Below, one piece after another: positions 41,741 through 50,239 of a DNA stretch of 64,000 bases. Both the position numbers and the translations under genes were made by a program. The stretch is from Mayfieldus sp963781495 (GTDB taxonomy: Bacteria; Actinomycetota; Thermoleophilia; Solirubrobacterales; 70-9), in contig CAWAFX010000002.1 of assembly GCA_963781495.1 (NCBI GenBank), positions 1,426,001 to 1,490,000 of the forward strand, given 5' to 3'. The notes under the pieces were generated by a model. The model saw only the letters and a list, made by a program, of their open reading frames with translations, was not told where the DNA came from and did no database searches. The stretch's first letter is position 1; the number at the start of each line of letters is the position of its first letter.

Positions 41741-42379
41741 ATGGAATCCGCAACTCCAGCCGAACCCTCGGGGCTCGCGGGTGCCAGCGCGCCCCCGCAG
41801 CCCCAGGGCATTCCCTTTCACTCCTCGCTCAGCGCGGCGACCGGCGAGCAGTGCTCGAGCTGCGGCGCCCGGATGGCGGCGGACCAGCGCTACTGCGTCG
41901 AATGCGGCGAGCGGCGGGGGGAGCCCCGGTTCTCGGTCGCCGACGCGATTGGCAGACCGGCGAGCGCGCCGGCGCCCCCGCCGACCCGGCGCCGGCCGCG
42001 ACTTTCGCCCAACAGCACCCTGATCGCCGGTGTCGGCACCCTGTTGCTGGCGATGGGGATCGGGGTCCTGATCGGCCGCACCGGCGGCGACTCGAGCTCG
42101 AGCAACGCCGGCAACCAGCCGGTCAAGGTGCTCAACGTCCCCAGCTCCGGCTCGACGGCGACGACGACCCCGGCCAACCTCAACGCCAAGGCGCCCGGAA
42201 AGGCGGCCAAGGCGAAGAACTCGGCCAAGGGGAAGGGCGGCGTCGTCGGCGCCCAGACCTCGAGTGTCGAGGGCAAGCCGAAGCAGAAGCTGCCGCCGGC
42301 GACGGTGGGGCTCGGTGACAAGGGTCAGGGCGCCGGCTACAAACACGGCAAGTTCACCGGCCAGTTCTTCGGGCAATGA
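41741..42379 (+). CDS. zinc-ribbon membrane protein
   Basis: A 212-residue protein. The N-terminal zinc ribbon has CSSCGAR and YCVECGERR (about residues 37-57), closely similar to that of the divergent phosphoesterase. A single membrane helix lies around residues 92-110, followed by a Ser/Thr/Lys-rich low-complexity tail that would lie outside the cell. Such inside-out zinc-ribbon proteins are seen in actinobacteria, function unknown. The next zinc-ribbon gene starts one base after its stop. Confidence 0.65.
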   Translation: MESATPAEPSGLAGASAPPQPQGIPFHSSLSAATGEQCSSCGARMAADQRYCVECGERRGEPRFSVADAIGRPASAPAPPPTRRRPRLSPNSTLIAGVGTLLLAMGIGVLIGRTGGDSSSSNAGNQPVKVLNVPSSGSTATTTPANLNAKAPGKAAKAKNSAKGKGGVVGAQTSSVEGKPKQKLPPATVGLGDKGQGAGYKHGKFTGQFFGQ

Positions 42380-42380
42380 G

Positions 42381-42872
42381 ATGAGGATCGCCTCGGCTTT
42401 CGCCAACGCCCAGCGGGCGGCCCGCGCAAAGCGCAGCGCCGCCCGCGGTCAGAGCAACGGCAATGCCGCTTCCACTGCCGCCACGCCGTCGTCCGCCGCC
42501 GCAGCGCCTACCTCGCCCGCGCCCGGCGCCGAGCTGGTCGACCTGACGCGGCGCCGAGACGCCCTCACCGCGCGCGTCGCCGAGCTGCAGTGGGACCTCG
42601 GCGGGCTGGTCTACGAGATGGCGATCCGCGATCGCATCCGGGTCGACGTCCTGGTCAAGCGCGCCGCCGCCCTGCAGGACGCCGATGCGGAGCTCAGCGA
42701 GGTCGAGCGGATCGTCCGCCTCGAGCAGACGGGCTCGGTCGGGAGTTGCTCCTCGTGCGGCGCCCCGCACTCCAGCGGTGCTGTCTACTGCTGGCAGTGC
42801 GGCCGGTCGCTGATGCAACAGGTGCCGAGCGAGGCGATCGGCATCCCGCAGGCCCCGCGTCCGCAGGCTTAG
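42381..42872 (+). CDS. zinc-ribbon protein with coiled-coil
   Basis: A 163-residue soluble protein. An Ala/Ser-rich leader (1-50) is followed by a helical, probably coiled-coil segment (about 53-115: LTARVAELQWDLGGLVYEMA and on). A C-terminal zinc ribbon has two CxxC pairs, CSSCGAPH and YCWQCGRS. It lies one base after the previous gene and is probably co-transcribed. Third zinc-ribbon protein in this cluster; no function known. Confidence 0.65.
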   Translation: MRIASAFANAQRAARAKRSAARGQSNGNAASTAATPSSAAAAPTSPAPGAELVDLTRRRDALTARVAELQWDLGGLVYEMAIRDRIRVDVLVKRAAALQDADAELSEVERIVRLEQTGSVGSCSSCGAPHSSGAVYCWQCGRSLMQQVPSEAIGIPQAPRPQA

Positions 42873-42888
42873 CTGCAGCCGCCGCGGG

Positions 42889-43791
42889 TCAGCCGAAGCG
42901 GCCGGTGACGTAGGCCTCGGTCCGCGGATGGGTCGGGCGGGTGAAGATCGTCGAGGTCTCGTCGTACTCGATCAGCGTGCCCACTGGCTCGGTCTGGCCG
43001 GCGTCGAGCCCGAAGAAAGCCGTGCGGTCGGCGACCCGCGCCGCCTGCTGCATGTTGTGGGTCACGATCACGATCGTGTAGCGGTTCTTCAGCTCGTGCA
43101 TCAGGTCCTCGATCGCCGCGGTGGCGATCGGGTCGAGCGCCGAGGCCGGCTCGTCGAGCAGCAGCACGTCGGGCTCGATCGCGATCGCGCGGGCGATGCA
43201 GAGCCGCTGCTGCTGTCCGCCCGAGAGGCCGAGGGCGGTCTGCTTGAGCCGGTCCTTGACCTCCTCCCAGAGGGCGGCGGAGCGCAGCGCGCGTTCGACC
43301 CGTTCGTCCAGGTCGGCCTTCATGCCGAGGTTGCGCGGCGCCCAGGCGATGTTGTCGTAGATCGATTTCGCAAACGGGTTCGGCTTCTGGAAGACCATCC
43401 CGATCCGTCGCCGCACCTCGACCCGGTTGGCTCCGCTGCCGTAGACGTCATGGCCGTGGTAAAGGACCTGGCCGGAGATATCGAAGCCGGCGATCGAGTC
43501 GTTCATCCGGTTGAGGCTGCGGATGAAGGTCGTCTTGCCACAGCCCGAAGGGCCGATCAGGGCGGTGACCAGGTTGCGGTAGATCCCCATGTTGATCCCG
43601 GTCAGCGCCAGCTTGCCGCTGTAGCTGGCCGCGAAGTCGCGGATCTCGAAGACCGTCTCCTGTGGCAATCGCGCCGCGGCTCCATTGGTCGGCACCGGGC
43701 CCGCTGGGACCGGGATGCCGGTCTGGATCCGCACCCTCGGCCGGGCATCGGGGATCCCGGGGATCGGCTGGCCAGAACGCGGATCGCTCAT
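42889..43791 (-). CDS. pstB: phosphate ABC transporter ATP-binding protein
   Basis: A 300-residue PstB. Walker A is GPSGCGKTT, the Q-loop is MVFQKPNPF, the signature is LSGGQQQRLCIARA, and Walker B is LLLDEPASALDP, followed by the H-loop VTHNMQQ. The PNPFAKSIYDN segment after the Q-loop is characteristic of PstB. About 45 extra N-terminal residues are low-complexity. It hydrolyses ATP for high-affinity phosphate uptake. The start overlaps the pstA stop (ATGA). Confidence 0.95.
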   Translation of the reverse strand: MSDPRSGQPIPGIPDARPRVRIQTGIPVPAGPVPTNGAAARLPQETVFEIRDFAASYSGKLALTGINMGIYRNLVTALIGPSGCGKTTFIRSLNRMNDSIAGFDISGQVLYHGHDVYGSGANRVEVRRRIGMVFQKPNPFAKSIYDNIAWAPRNLGMKADLDERVERALRSAALWEEVKDRLKQTALGLSGGQQQRLCIARAIAIEPDVLLLDEPASALDPIATAAIEDLMHELKNRYTIVIVTHNMQQAARVADRTAFFGLDAGQTEPVGTLIEYDETSTIFTRPTHPRTEAYVTGRFG

Positions 43792-44732
43792 TGGCTCAGC
43801 TTCGCGCGGCTGCGGGCCAGCAGCGCCCTGGCGGCGAGGCTGGTCAGGAGGATGAAACTCAGCAGGACCAGCGCCTCGCCCCAGGCCCGCGTGTAGCCGG
43901 ACGGGTCGGCGGCCTCGGAGAGCTGGAAGATCGAGACCGGGATGTTCGGTACCGCGTTTCCGAACGGGTTGACCTGCACGGTGCCCGGAAAGATCGAGGA
44001 GGCGAGGATCAATGGCGCCGTCTCACCGGCAGCGCGGGCGACCGCCAGCACCGTGGCGGTGACGATGCCGCCGGTGGCGTTGGGCAGGACGACCGTCAGC
44101 ACGGTGCGCCAGCGGCTGACGCCCAGCGCGTCGGCGGCCTCGCGGGTGCTTTCCGGCACCAGGCGCAGGACTTCCTCGGTGGCGCGGGCGATCAGCGGCA
44201 GCATGATGATCGCCAGCGCCACCGAAGCCGCGAAGCCGCTCTGTCCCTTGTGCGCGACGAGAAGGCCGAAGATGAAGACGCCGATCACGATCGACGGCAA
44301 ACCGTTCAGCAGGTCCAGCGTCCCCCTGATCACCCGGGCCGAGCGTCGATCCGAGAATTCGGTCAGATAGATCGCGATCAGAACCCCGAGCGGCATCGCT
44401 ATCGCGGTCGCCAGCAGCGCCAGCACCGCGGTGCCGATGATGTAGGGGGCGATGCCGCCGCCGGGGCCGCCGAACAGGGGCGGGTCCTTGGTCAGGAAGT
44501 CGATGCTGATCGCGCTGCCGCCGCGGTCGACGACCGAGTAGACGACTATCCCGAGCACCGCGACCGCGAGCAGCGCCGCGGCCGTCGCGCCGCCCTCGGC
44601 GAAGCGGTTGACCCACTGGCGCCGGGAGAGGTTCCCAGAAGGCTTCAGCGGGGCGGTGAAATCGATCGGTGGAGCATCGTGGGCTTCGGTGCCGATCGCC
44701 TGCTCGCCGCTCGCACTCCCTGTCTTGGTCAT
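43788..44732 (-). CDS. pstA: phosphate ABC transporter permease
   Basis: A 314-residue membrane protein with about six helices; the conserved EAA-like loop reads EAADALGVSRWRTVLTVVLP. The GIAPYIIGTAVL and NGLPSIVIGVFIFG segments are typical of PstA. It forms the phosphate channel with PstC. Start ATG 44730-44732 overlaps the pstC stop by four bases. Confidence 0.94.
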   Translation of the reverse strand: MTKTGSASGEQAIGTEAHDAPPIDFTAPLKPSGNLSRRQWVNRFAEGGATAAALLAVAVLGIVVYSVVDRGGSAISIDFLTKDPPLFGGPGGGIAPYIIGTAVLALLATAIAMPLGVLIAIYLTEFSDRRSARVIRGTLDLLNGLPSIVIGVFIFGLLVAHKGQSGFAASVALAIIMLPLIARATEEVLRLVPESTREAADALGVSRWRTVLTVVLPNATGGIVTATVLAVARAAGETAPLILASSIFPGTVQVNPFGNAVPNIPVSIFQLSEAADPSGYTRAWGEALVLLSFILLTSLAARALLARSRAKLSQ

Positions 44733-45733
44733 CTCGCGACCCCGGTCGAGGTGGCGCTGTAGTCGAAGCGGCGACCTATCCACTGCGCGAAGAGGTTGGT
44801 CAGGACCCCGATCACCAGTAGCAGCACGCCGAGGTAGAAGAGCGATTCCTGGTGCAGCTTCGTCGTCGCGCCGGCGAACTCGTTGGCGATCCGGGAGGCC
44901 AGGGTGTCCCCGGTCTGAAACAGCGAGGCGTGAACCGCGGTGCCGGCGCCGACGACCTGCGAGACCGCGATCGCCTCGCCGACGGCTCGGCCGAGGCCGA
45001 GGAAGGTTGCGGCAGCCACCCCCGATGCGGTCGAGGGCAGGACGACGCCGCGGACTATCTCCCAGCGCGTGGCCCCGAGGGCGGCGGCGGCGTCCTTGAC
45101 CTCGCTCGGGACGGTGAGGAATAGGTCGCGGCTGATCGAAGCGATGATCGGCACCACCATGATCGCCAGGATCAGGCCGGCGGTGAAGATGCTGGTCCCG
45201 GTCGTCTGCGGGGGGCCGAAGATCGGCAGAAAGCCGAGGCGATCGTGCAGCCAGGGCTCGATGTGCGACTTCACGAACGGGGCCAGGATGAGGATGCCCC
45301 AGAAGCCGAGGATCACGCTCGGGATCGCCGCCAGCATCTCGACCAGCGGACCGACGACCGCCCGCACGCCCCGTGGCGCAAGCATGCTGAGGTAGATGCC
45401 GATCGCGATCCCGATCGGTGTCGCGAGGGCGAGCGCCATCATCGAGCTGACCGCCGTCCCGAAGATCAGGGTCGCAGCGCCGAACTGTCCGAAGTTCGGT
45501 TTCCAGGCCGAGTGGGTGAGAAAGCCGAGCCCGAACTGCGAGATCGACGGTGCGGCGCCCTTGACCACCTGGTAAGCGAGGACGACGAGCGTCACCACCG
45601 CCAGCAGCGAGGCCGCCGCGCAGAGGCCGAACAGCAGGCCGTCGCCGATCCGGTCCACCGATGCCAACCGTCCGCGTCCGGGATCGCCCGCGCGGAACCG
45701 GGAGCTCGTCGAGCCCGCGAGATTCACGCTCAT
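44729..45733 (-). CDS. pstC: phosphate ABC transporter permease
   Basis: A 334-residue membrane protein. The EAA-like loop reads DAAAALGATRWEIVRGVVLP, and AAIPSVILGFWGI and GRAVGEAIAV are PstC blocks. First gene of the pstCAB operon, divergent from pstS. Start ATG 45731-45733. The PHO-box-like repeats at 45789-45821 lie about 55 bp upstream. Confidence 0.94.
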   Translation of the reverse strand: MSVNLAGSTSSRFRAGDPGRGRLASVDRIGDGLLFGLCAAASLLAVVTLVVLAYQVVKGAAPSISQFGLGFLTHSAWKPNFGQFGAATLIFGTAVSSMMALALATPIGIAIGIYLSMLAPRGVRAVVGPLVEMLAAIPSVILGFWGILILAPFVKSHIEPWLHDRLGFLPIFGPPQTTGTSIFTAGLILAIMVVPIIASISRDLFLTVPSEVKDAAAALGATRWEIVRGVVLPSTASGVAAATFLGLGRAVGEAIAVSQVVGAGTAVHASLFQTGDTLASRIANEFAGATTKLHQESLFYLGVLLLVIGVLTNLFAQWIGRRFDYSATSTGVAR

Positions 45734-45788
45734 GCCGCGGCACCGTATTCAGCGCCGGCGAGCTCGCCAAGGGCGTTCACCGGATTGC

Positions 45789-45821
45789 CACAAGCACGAA
45801 ACAAGTGAGCAACAAGTGCCT
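45789..45821. promoter_or_regulatory. three tandem 11-bp repeats, PHO-box-like
   Basis: Units of 11 bp: CACAAGCACGA, AACAAGTGAGC, AACAAGTGCCT. The reverse complement of the middle unit, GCTCACTTGTT, resembles the GTTCACCTG-type half-site of actinobacterial PhoP, which binds direct repeats of 11-bp units. It sits between the divergent pstC and pstS, as a phosphate-starvation operator should. Confidence 0.5.
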
Positions 45822-45946
45822 ACGGGGCCGCGGCGATGCTACGCGCGGCTTGGGCGCACCTGCGCAAACGCGGTGGTGCGCGATAGAGGGCCAAAGGGAT
45901 CAACGAACCAGCCATTGGCGATGTCAACGGCAGGAAAGGAGCTCAC

Positions 45947-46963
45947 TTGAAGCTCAAGCGCAAGAGGTTGGTCGGCCTCACCACCGCGGCAGTTATCGCC
46001 TGCATGGGGACCGGGGCGGCCAACGCATCAGCAGACTCACTCACCGGGGCCGGTTCGTCGCTGGTCGCGCCCCTGATGGCCCAGTGGCAGTCGGACTTCC
46101 AGAGCAAGACCGGCAACACCGTCACCTACGGCTCTGTCGGTTCTGGCGCCGGGATCACCCAGATCACCAACCGGGTCGTCGACTTCGGCGCCTCGGACGC
46201 ACCGCTCACGTCCGATCAGGCTGCAGCCTGCAACGGCTGCGTTCAGATCCCCTGGGCGCTGACGGCTACCGTCATGGCCTATCACCTCGACGGAGTTCCG
46301 AAGCTGAAGCTCAGCGGCAAGGTGGTCGCGGAGATCTACCTCGGTGCGATCACCTCCTGGAACGATCCCCGGATCAAGAAGCTCAATCCTGGGGTCAGCC
46401 TGCCGTCGACCACGATCACTCCGGTGCACCGCAGCGACGGTTCGGGTGACACCTACGCCTTCACCGACTGGCTGGTCAGGGTCAGCAAGGCATTCAAGAA
46501 GAATGTCGGCCGCTCGACCGCGGTCAGCTTCCCGGTCGGTCCGGGCGGCAACAAGAACGACGGCGTCACAGCGGCCGTGAACACCACCAACGGTGCGATC
46601 GGCTACGTCTCGGCGTCCTATGCGATCGCCCACGGACTCGGGGTCGCCGCGCTTCAGAACGAGGCCGGCAAGTTCGTCTACCCGAACCTGAAGAACATCT
46701 CGGCGGCCGCGAAATCGATCAAGAAGGTCAAGGCCAACAACGAGATCCACATCGTCGACCCGTCGAAGAAGGCCAAGAAGGCCTACCCGCTGTCTACGTT
46801 CACCTATGCGATCGTGCCGAAGTCGAGCCCGAAGGTGAGCCTGCTGCAGCAGTTCATCCTCTACGCGGCGACGACGGGCCAGAAGTTCGGTCCCGCCCTC
46901 GACTTCGCCCCGATTCCGAAGGTGGTGCTGAAGAAGACCAGGAAGAGCGTCGCGCACCTGTAG
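45947..46963 (+). CDS. pstS: phosphate-binding periplasmic-type protein
   Basis: A 338-residue exported binding protein. A signal peptide spans about residues 1-29 (basic MKLKRKR, then hydrophobic, ending NASA). The mature protein starts with LTGAGSSLVAPLMAQW, contains YGSVGSGAGI, FGASDAPLT, HRSDGSGDTYAF and GAIGYVSASYA, all phosphate-binding blocks of PstS. Start TTG 45947 is set by AAAGGAG five bases upstream. It lacks an obvious lipobox, so the protein may be secreted rather than lipid-anchored. It is followed by a strong hairpin terminator. Confidence 0.95.
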   Translation: MKLKRKRLVGLTTAAVIACMGTGAANASADSLTGAGSSLVAPLMAQWQSDFQSKTGNTVTYGSVGSGAGITQITNRVVDFGASDAPLTSDQAAACNGCVQIPWALTATVMAYHLDGVPKLKLSGKVVAEIYLGAITSWNDPRIKKLNPGVSLPSTTITPVHRSDGSGDTYAFTDWLVRVSKAFKKNVGRSTAVSFPVGPGGNKNDGVTAAVNTTNGAIGYVSASYAIAHGLGVAALQNEAGKFVYPNLKNISAAAKSIKKVKANNEIHIVDPSKKAKKAYPLSTFTYAIVPKSSPKVSLLQQFILYAATTGQKFGPALDFAPIPKVVLKKTRKSVAHL

Positions 46964-46989
46964 CCGGGTTCAGGCAGCCACGCCTCTGA

Positions 46990-47019
46990 CGAAGGCCCCG
47001 GCCCCGGCCGGGGCCTTCG
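46990..47019. terminator. strong GC-rich hairpin between pstS and the glutaredoxin gene
   Basis: A perfect 14-bp inverted repeat (CGAAGGCCCCGGCC and its complement, separated by CC), followed by CTTT. It lies 26 bp after the pstS stop and 12 bp after the end of the convergent glutaredoxin gene, so it probably terminates both. Confidence 0.85.
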
Positions 47020-47030
47020 CTTTGCGCGGC

Positions 47031-47417
47031 CTAGTTCTGGTCGATCTGCAGCGGCGGGGCCTGGCCGGGCTGGGGCGCCGCGGCCGGCTCGGCCGGTTGA
47101 TCGACGCCGAGCTGCTGGGCCAGCTCCCCGGACTCGTACATCTCTTCGACGATGTCGGCGCCGCCGACCAGCTCGCCGTTGACGTAGAGCTGCGGGAAGG
47201 TCTGCCAGTCGGAGATCTCACCGGTCACCTCGCGCAGGGGCTCCAGGGCCTGGAGGACGTCGACGGCGCCGTACTCGACACCGAGAGAGTCAAGGACCCC
47301 GACCACCCGCATCGAGAAGCCGCAGCGCGGCATCTCCGGGGTGCCCTTCATGAACAGCAGCACTCCGTTGGAGGCAATCAGCTCTTCGACCTGCTGCTTG
47401 AACTCAGGATTGCTCAT
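47031..47417 (-). CDS. grxD: monothiol glutaredoxin (Grx4/GrxD family)
   Basis: A 128-residue monothiol glutaredoxin with the CGFS active site (TPEMPRCGFSMR), WQTFPQLYVNGELVGGADI and EMYESGEL, all diagnostic. The last 25 residues are an extra Pro/Ala/Gln-rich tail. It binds a [2Fe-2S] cluster with glutathione or another thiol and BolA and takes part in cluster trafficking. BolA is the next gene upstream, which supports a functional pair. Confidence 0.93.
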   Translation of the reverse strand: MSNPEFKQQVEELIASNGVLLFMKGTPEMPRCGFSMRVVGVLDSLGVEYGAVDVLQALEPLREVTGEISDWQTFPQLYVNGELVGGADIVEEMYESGELAQQLGVDQPAEPAAAPQPGQAPPLQIDQN

Positions 47418-47431
47418 TCGAGACAGGTTAC

Positions 47432-47665
47432 TCAGACCGGCAGCGAGGTCTTCACCGACAGGGCGTGGATCGAGCCGTCCTCGAAGCGCTCCCGCACCGC
47501 GGCCTTGACGAGCCGATGCTGCTCGAGGCGGCTCAGGCCCTCGAACTGGCTCGCGCTCACAGTCGCCCGCAGGTGATCGCCGCCACCGGTCTCGTCGACG
47601 ACCTCGACCTCGGCCCCGGGCAGCGCCGCCTCGATCAGCGATTTCAGCTCCGCGAGGTCAGCCAT
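47432..47665 (-). CDS. bolA: BolA family protein
   Basis: A 77-residue BolA-fold protein with the family pattern: GAEVEVVDETGGGDHLRATV, then RLEQHRLVKAAVRERF and IHALSVKT. The conserved His (DH and IHAL) can serve as ligands in the BolA-glutaredoxin [2Fe-2S] complex. Start ATG 47663-47665 overlaps the stop of the upstream reductase gene. It is adjacent to its usual partner, the monothiol glutaredoxin. Confidence 0.92.
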   Translation of the reverse strand: MADLAELKSLIEAALPGAEVEVVDETGGGDHLRATVSASQFEGLSRLEQHRLVKAAVRERFEDGSIHALSVKTSLPV

Positions 47666-49064
47666 CGACCGGCGCCCGCGCGGCTTCGAGCATCTCCTCG
47701 ACCCGCACGAACTTGACCCGCGGCCGGCCCTCGGGCTCCCCGCGCGAGGTCTCCGCCGCGTCGATCGCCTGCCAGCCCGGATAGCTGACGAAGTCGACGC
47801 CGCGATCGCGCAGCAGCTCCTCGACCGCAACCGGATCGCTGGCATCGGGCTCGCCGAGCTTGCCCGCCTCGACGTCCTCGAACAGCAGGTTGACCGTCTC
47901 CTGGGCGCACTTCTTGTTGGTCCCGATCACGCCGCTGGGGCCGCGCTTGATCCAGCCCGAGGTGTAGTGGCCGGCCTTGTGCCCGCCGCCCTCGGCCTCC
48001 AGCACCCGGCCGCCGTCGTTGAGGATCGTGCCCCGCTTCTCGTCGAATGGCACCCCGTCCACCGCGACCCCGGTGTAGCCGACCGAGCGCAACACCAATC
48101 CGCACTCCAGCTCCTCGCGCTCGCCGGTGTCCTGGGCGCGCAGGGCGCCGCCGGACTCGACCAGCTCGTTGCGGCCGACGATCAGCTTCTCGACCCTGCC
48201 GTCACCCTGGATCTCGATCGGGGAGGCGAGGAAGCGCATCACGATCCGCTTCGGCTTTCCCTCCGGCGACCGCTTCGCGAACTCGGTCAGGATCTCGACG
48301 TTCTTGCGGGTCGTGATGTCGGCCTCGTCGGACTCGAGGAAGGTCTGGCTGCGCTCGTCGAGCTCGACCTCGGCCGGGTCGACGACGATGTCGGCGTCGC
48401 TCATCTCACCCAGCTCGCGCAGCTCGGGGTTGGTGAAGGCGGCCTGCGCCGGGCCGCGCCGTCCGAGGATCACGATCTCCTTCACCCCGCAGTCGCCGAG
48501 GCCCTCGATCGCATGGTCGGCGGTGTCGGTGCCGCGCAGCTCGGGATCGGTGAGAGCGAGCATGCGGGCGACGTCGGTGGCGACGTTGCCGTTGCCGATC
48601 ACGACCGCGCGCTCGCAGGAGAGGTCGAACTGCTGGTCGGCGTAGTCGGGGTGGGCGTTGTACCAGCCGACGAAGGCGGTGGCGGCATGGCTGCCCGGCA
48701 GCTCCTCGCCGGGGATGCCGAGATGGCGATCGGTCTCGGCGCCGAAGGTGTAGACGATCGCGTGATAGTGGCGCTCGAGGTCGGAGACGGTTATGTCGGT
48801 TCCGAGCTTGACGTTGCCGAAGAATCGAAAGCCGTCCCGGGCGGCGGTCTTGTCGTAGACCCGGGTCACGGACTTGATCTTCGGATGGTCGGGGGCAACG
48901 CCGCCTCGGACCAGCCCGTAGGGCGTCGGCAGGCGGTCGAAGAGGTCGACCTCGACGTTGTACTCCTCGTGCTTGAGCAGGTGCTCGCAGGCGTAGAAGC
49001 CGGCCGGGCCGGCGCCGATCACGGCGACGCGAAGGGGGTTCTCGGACGAGCCTGGGGCACTCAT
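47658..49064 (-). CDS. fprA: ferredoxin-NADP+ reductase (adrenodoxin reductase / FprA type)
   Basis: A 468-residue flavoenzyme. FAD-binding GAGPAGFYACEHL starts near residue 17; the NADP-binding motif is VIGNGNVATDVARML. Other hallmarks are TPYGLVRGGVAPDHP, and GWIKRGPSGVIGTNK near the C-terminus. It moves electrons from NADPH to ferredoxin. The C-terminal 70 residues extend past the mammalian enzyme's end, as in mycobacterial FprA. It precedes bolA and grxD on the same strand, consistent with Fe-S chemistry. Confidence 0.93.
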   Translation of the reverse strand: MSAPGSSENPLRVAVIGAGPAGFYACEHLLKHEEYNVEVDLFDRLPTPYGLVRGGVAPDHPKIKSVTRVYDKTAARDGFRFFGNVKLGTDITVSDLERHYHAIVYTFGAETDRHLGIPGEELPGSHAATAFVGWYNAHPDYADQQFDLSCERAVVIGNGNVATDVARMLALTDPELRGTDTADHAIEGLGDCGVKEIVILGRRGPAQAAFTNPELRELGEMSDADIVVDPAEVELDERSQTFLESDEADITTRKNVEILTEFAKRSPEGKPKRIVMRFLASPIEIQGDGRVEKLIVGRNELVESGGALRAQDTGEREELECGLVLRSVGYTGVAVDGVPFDEKRGTILNDGGRVLEAEGGGHKAGHYTSGWIKRGPSGVIGTNKKCAQETVNLLFEDVEAGKLGEPDASDPVAVEELLRDRGVDFVSYPGWQAIDAAETSRGEPEGRPRVKFVRVEEMLEAARAPVDG

Positions 49065-49118
49065 GCGAACCGGGAAGGATAGAGACAACGGCGCCCGGCG
49101 CCGCCGGGCTGGGTCAGC

Positions 49119-49535
49119 TCAAATCGGCTCCAGCACGACGACCGGGATCTGGCGCTCGGTCTTCTGCTGGTACTCGTCGTAGGCAGGCCACTGATCGGTC
49201 ATCACCCTCCACAGGGCCGGCTTTTCCTCCGCGGTCGCAATGCGGGCCCGGGCCTTGAAGCGGTCGCCCTTGACCTGGACTCCCACCTCCGGCTCGGCCT
49301 CGAGGTTCAGGTACCAGGCCGGCGGCTGATCGGATCCGCCCTTGGAGGCGACGACGAGATAGACGCCGTCGCTGCGGCCGTAGATCAGCGGCGTCGTGCG
49401 CTCGTCGCCCGACTGGCGCCCCCGCGTCGTCAGCAGCAGGGTTTGCGTCCCTTTCCAGTCGTGCCCGGTCTCGCCGTCGGTCTCGCGGTAGCGGTCGACG
49501 TGCTGCTGACCGAAGAGGTCGTCGGCGTCGCTCAT
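49119..49535 (-). CDS. deazaflavin-dependent nitroreductase family protein (DUF385)
   Basis: A 138-residue split-beta-barrel protein of the F420/FMN-binding Ddn group: LLLTTRGRQSGDERTTPLIY, then YLVVASKGGSDQPPAWYLNL. Such proteins use F420 or FMN to reduce quinones or nitro compounds; several bind but have no known substrate. ATG 49533-49535 starts before the stop of the HemQ-like gene (ATGA), so they are coupled. Confidence 0.85.
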   Translation of the reverse strand: MSDADDLFGQQHVDRYRETDGETGHDWKGTQTLLLTTRGRQSGDERTTPLIYGRSDGVYLVVASKGGSDQPPAWYLNLEAEPEVGVQVKGDRFKARARIATAEEKPALWRVMTDQWPAYDEYQQKTERQIPVVVLEPI

Positions 49536-50239
49536 GCGAGCAGCGACTCCGTCTGCGCCGCGGAGACCGCCTGTCCGTCGATCGCATCGAGTGCCTTGGC
49601 GACCGACATCGAGACGCAGGTGAAGATCGGCGTCTCGCGCTCTGTGTAGGCGCTGGACTCGGTCGGCCGCAGCTCCTGCACCAGGTCGAGAAAGGTTCCC
49701 GGGTCGTCGCCCTCGAAGGCGACGACGAACTCCTGGTCGTCGAGCCCGAACGAGTAGGAGGTGTTGATCGAGATCTCCGGATAGCGGCGTCCGACCTCGA
49801 TGTGGCTCTTCATGATCCGCTGGCGCTCCTCGTCGGGCAGCGAGTACCACTCGCGCTTCTTGACCATTGGATAGAGGAACAGATACTTGCGGCTCGAGAC
49901 GCAGATCTCGGGTCTCGCCCCTTCCTCGGAGTAGGGCGACTTCTTGGTCATCGAGAGGTAGGAGTGGGGGATGGTGGACCAGCGGGCCAGGCCGCTCTGG
50001 CCGAGGACGACGTGGAAAGTGTGGATGTCCTCGAGCACCGGGCTCTGGGCGAGCAGCAGCAGGTCGGCGTCGCCGCGGGTTCCTATGGTTGAGTAGGCGC
50101 GCAGCGAGCGGTCGATCGCGAAGTCCTCGCAGGCGGCGAGGAACTCGCGCTTGTCGGCGGCCCGCAGCTCGTCAGCCCGGCGGCGCCAGGCCGGATCGAT
50201 CTTGAAGAAGGTGAACTTGGCAAAGGTTCGATCGGGCAA
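49532..50239 (-). CDS. hemQ: coproheme decarboxylase (HemQ / chlorite dismutase family)
   Basis: A 235-residue protein of the chlorite dismutase fold. It has YLFLYPMVKKREWYSLP (heme-pocket Tyr and basic loop), SHIEVGRRYPE with the proximal His, SYSFGLDDQEFVVAFE and a FTCVSM C-terminus. HemQ oxidatively decarboxylates coproheme to heme b in the coproporphyrin-dependent pathway used by actinobacteria. The N-terminus KFTFFKIDPAWRR is normal for the family. Start: TTG 50237-50239 is most likely; a GTG at 50291 would read into the divergent gene. No other heme gene is in the window. Confidence 0.88.
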   Translation of the reverse strand: MPDRTFAKFTFFKIDPAWRRRADELRAADKREFLAACEDFAIDRSLRAYSTIGTRGDADLLLLAQSPVLEDIHTFHVVLGQSGLARWSTIPHSYLSMTKKSPYSEEGARPEICVSSRKYLFLYPMVKKREWYSLPDEERQRIMKSHIEVGRRYPEISINTSYSFGLDDQEFVVAFEGDDPGTFLDLVQELRPTESSAYTERETPIFTCVSMSVAKALDAIDGQAVSAAQTESLLA

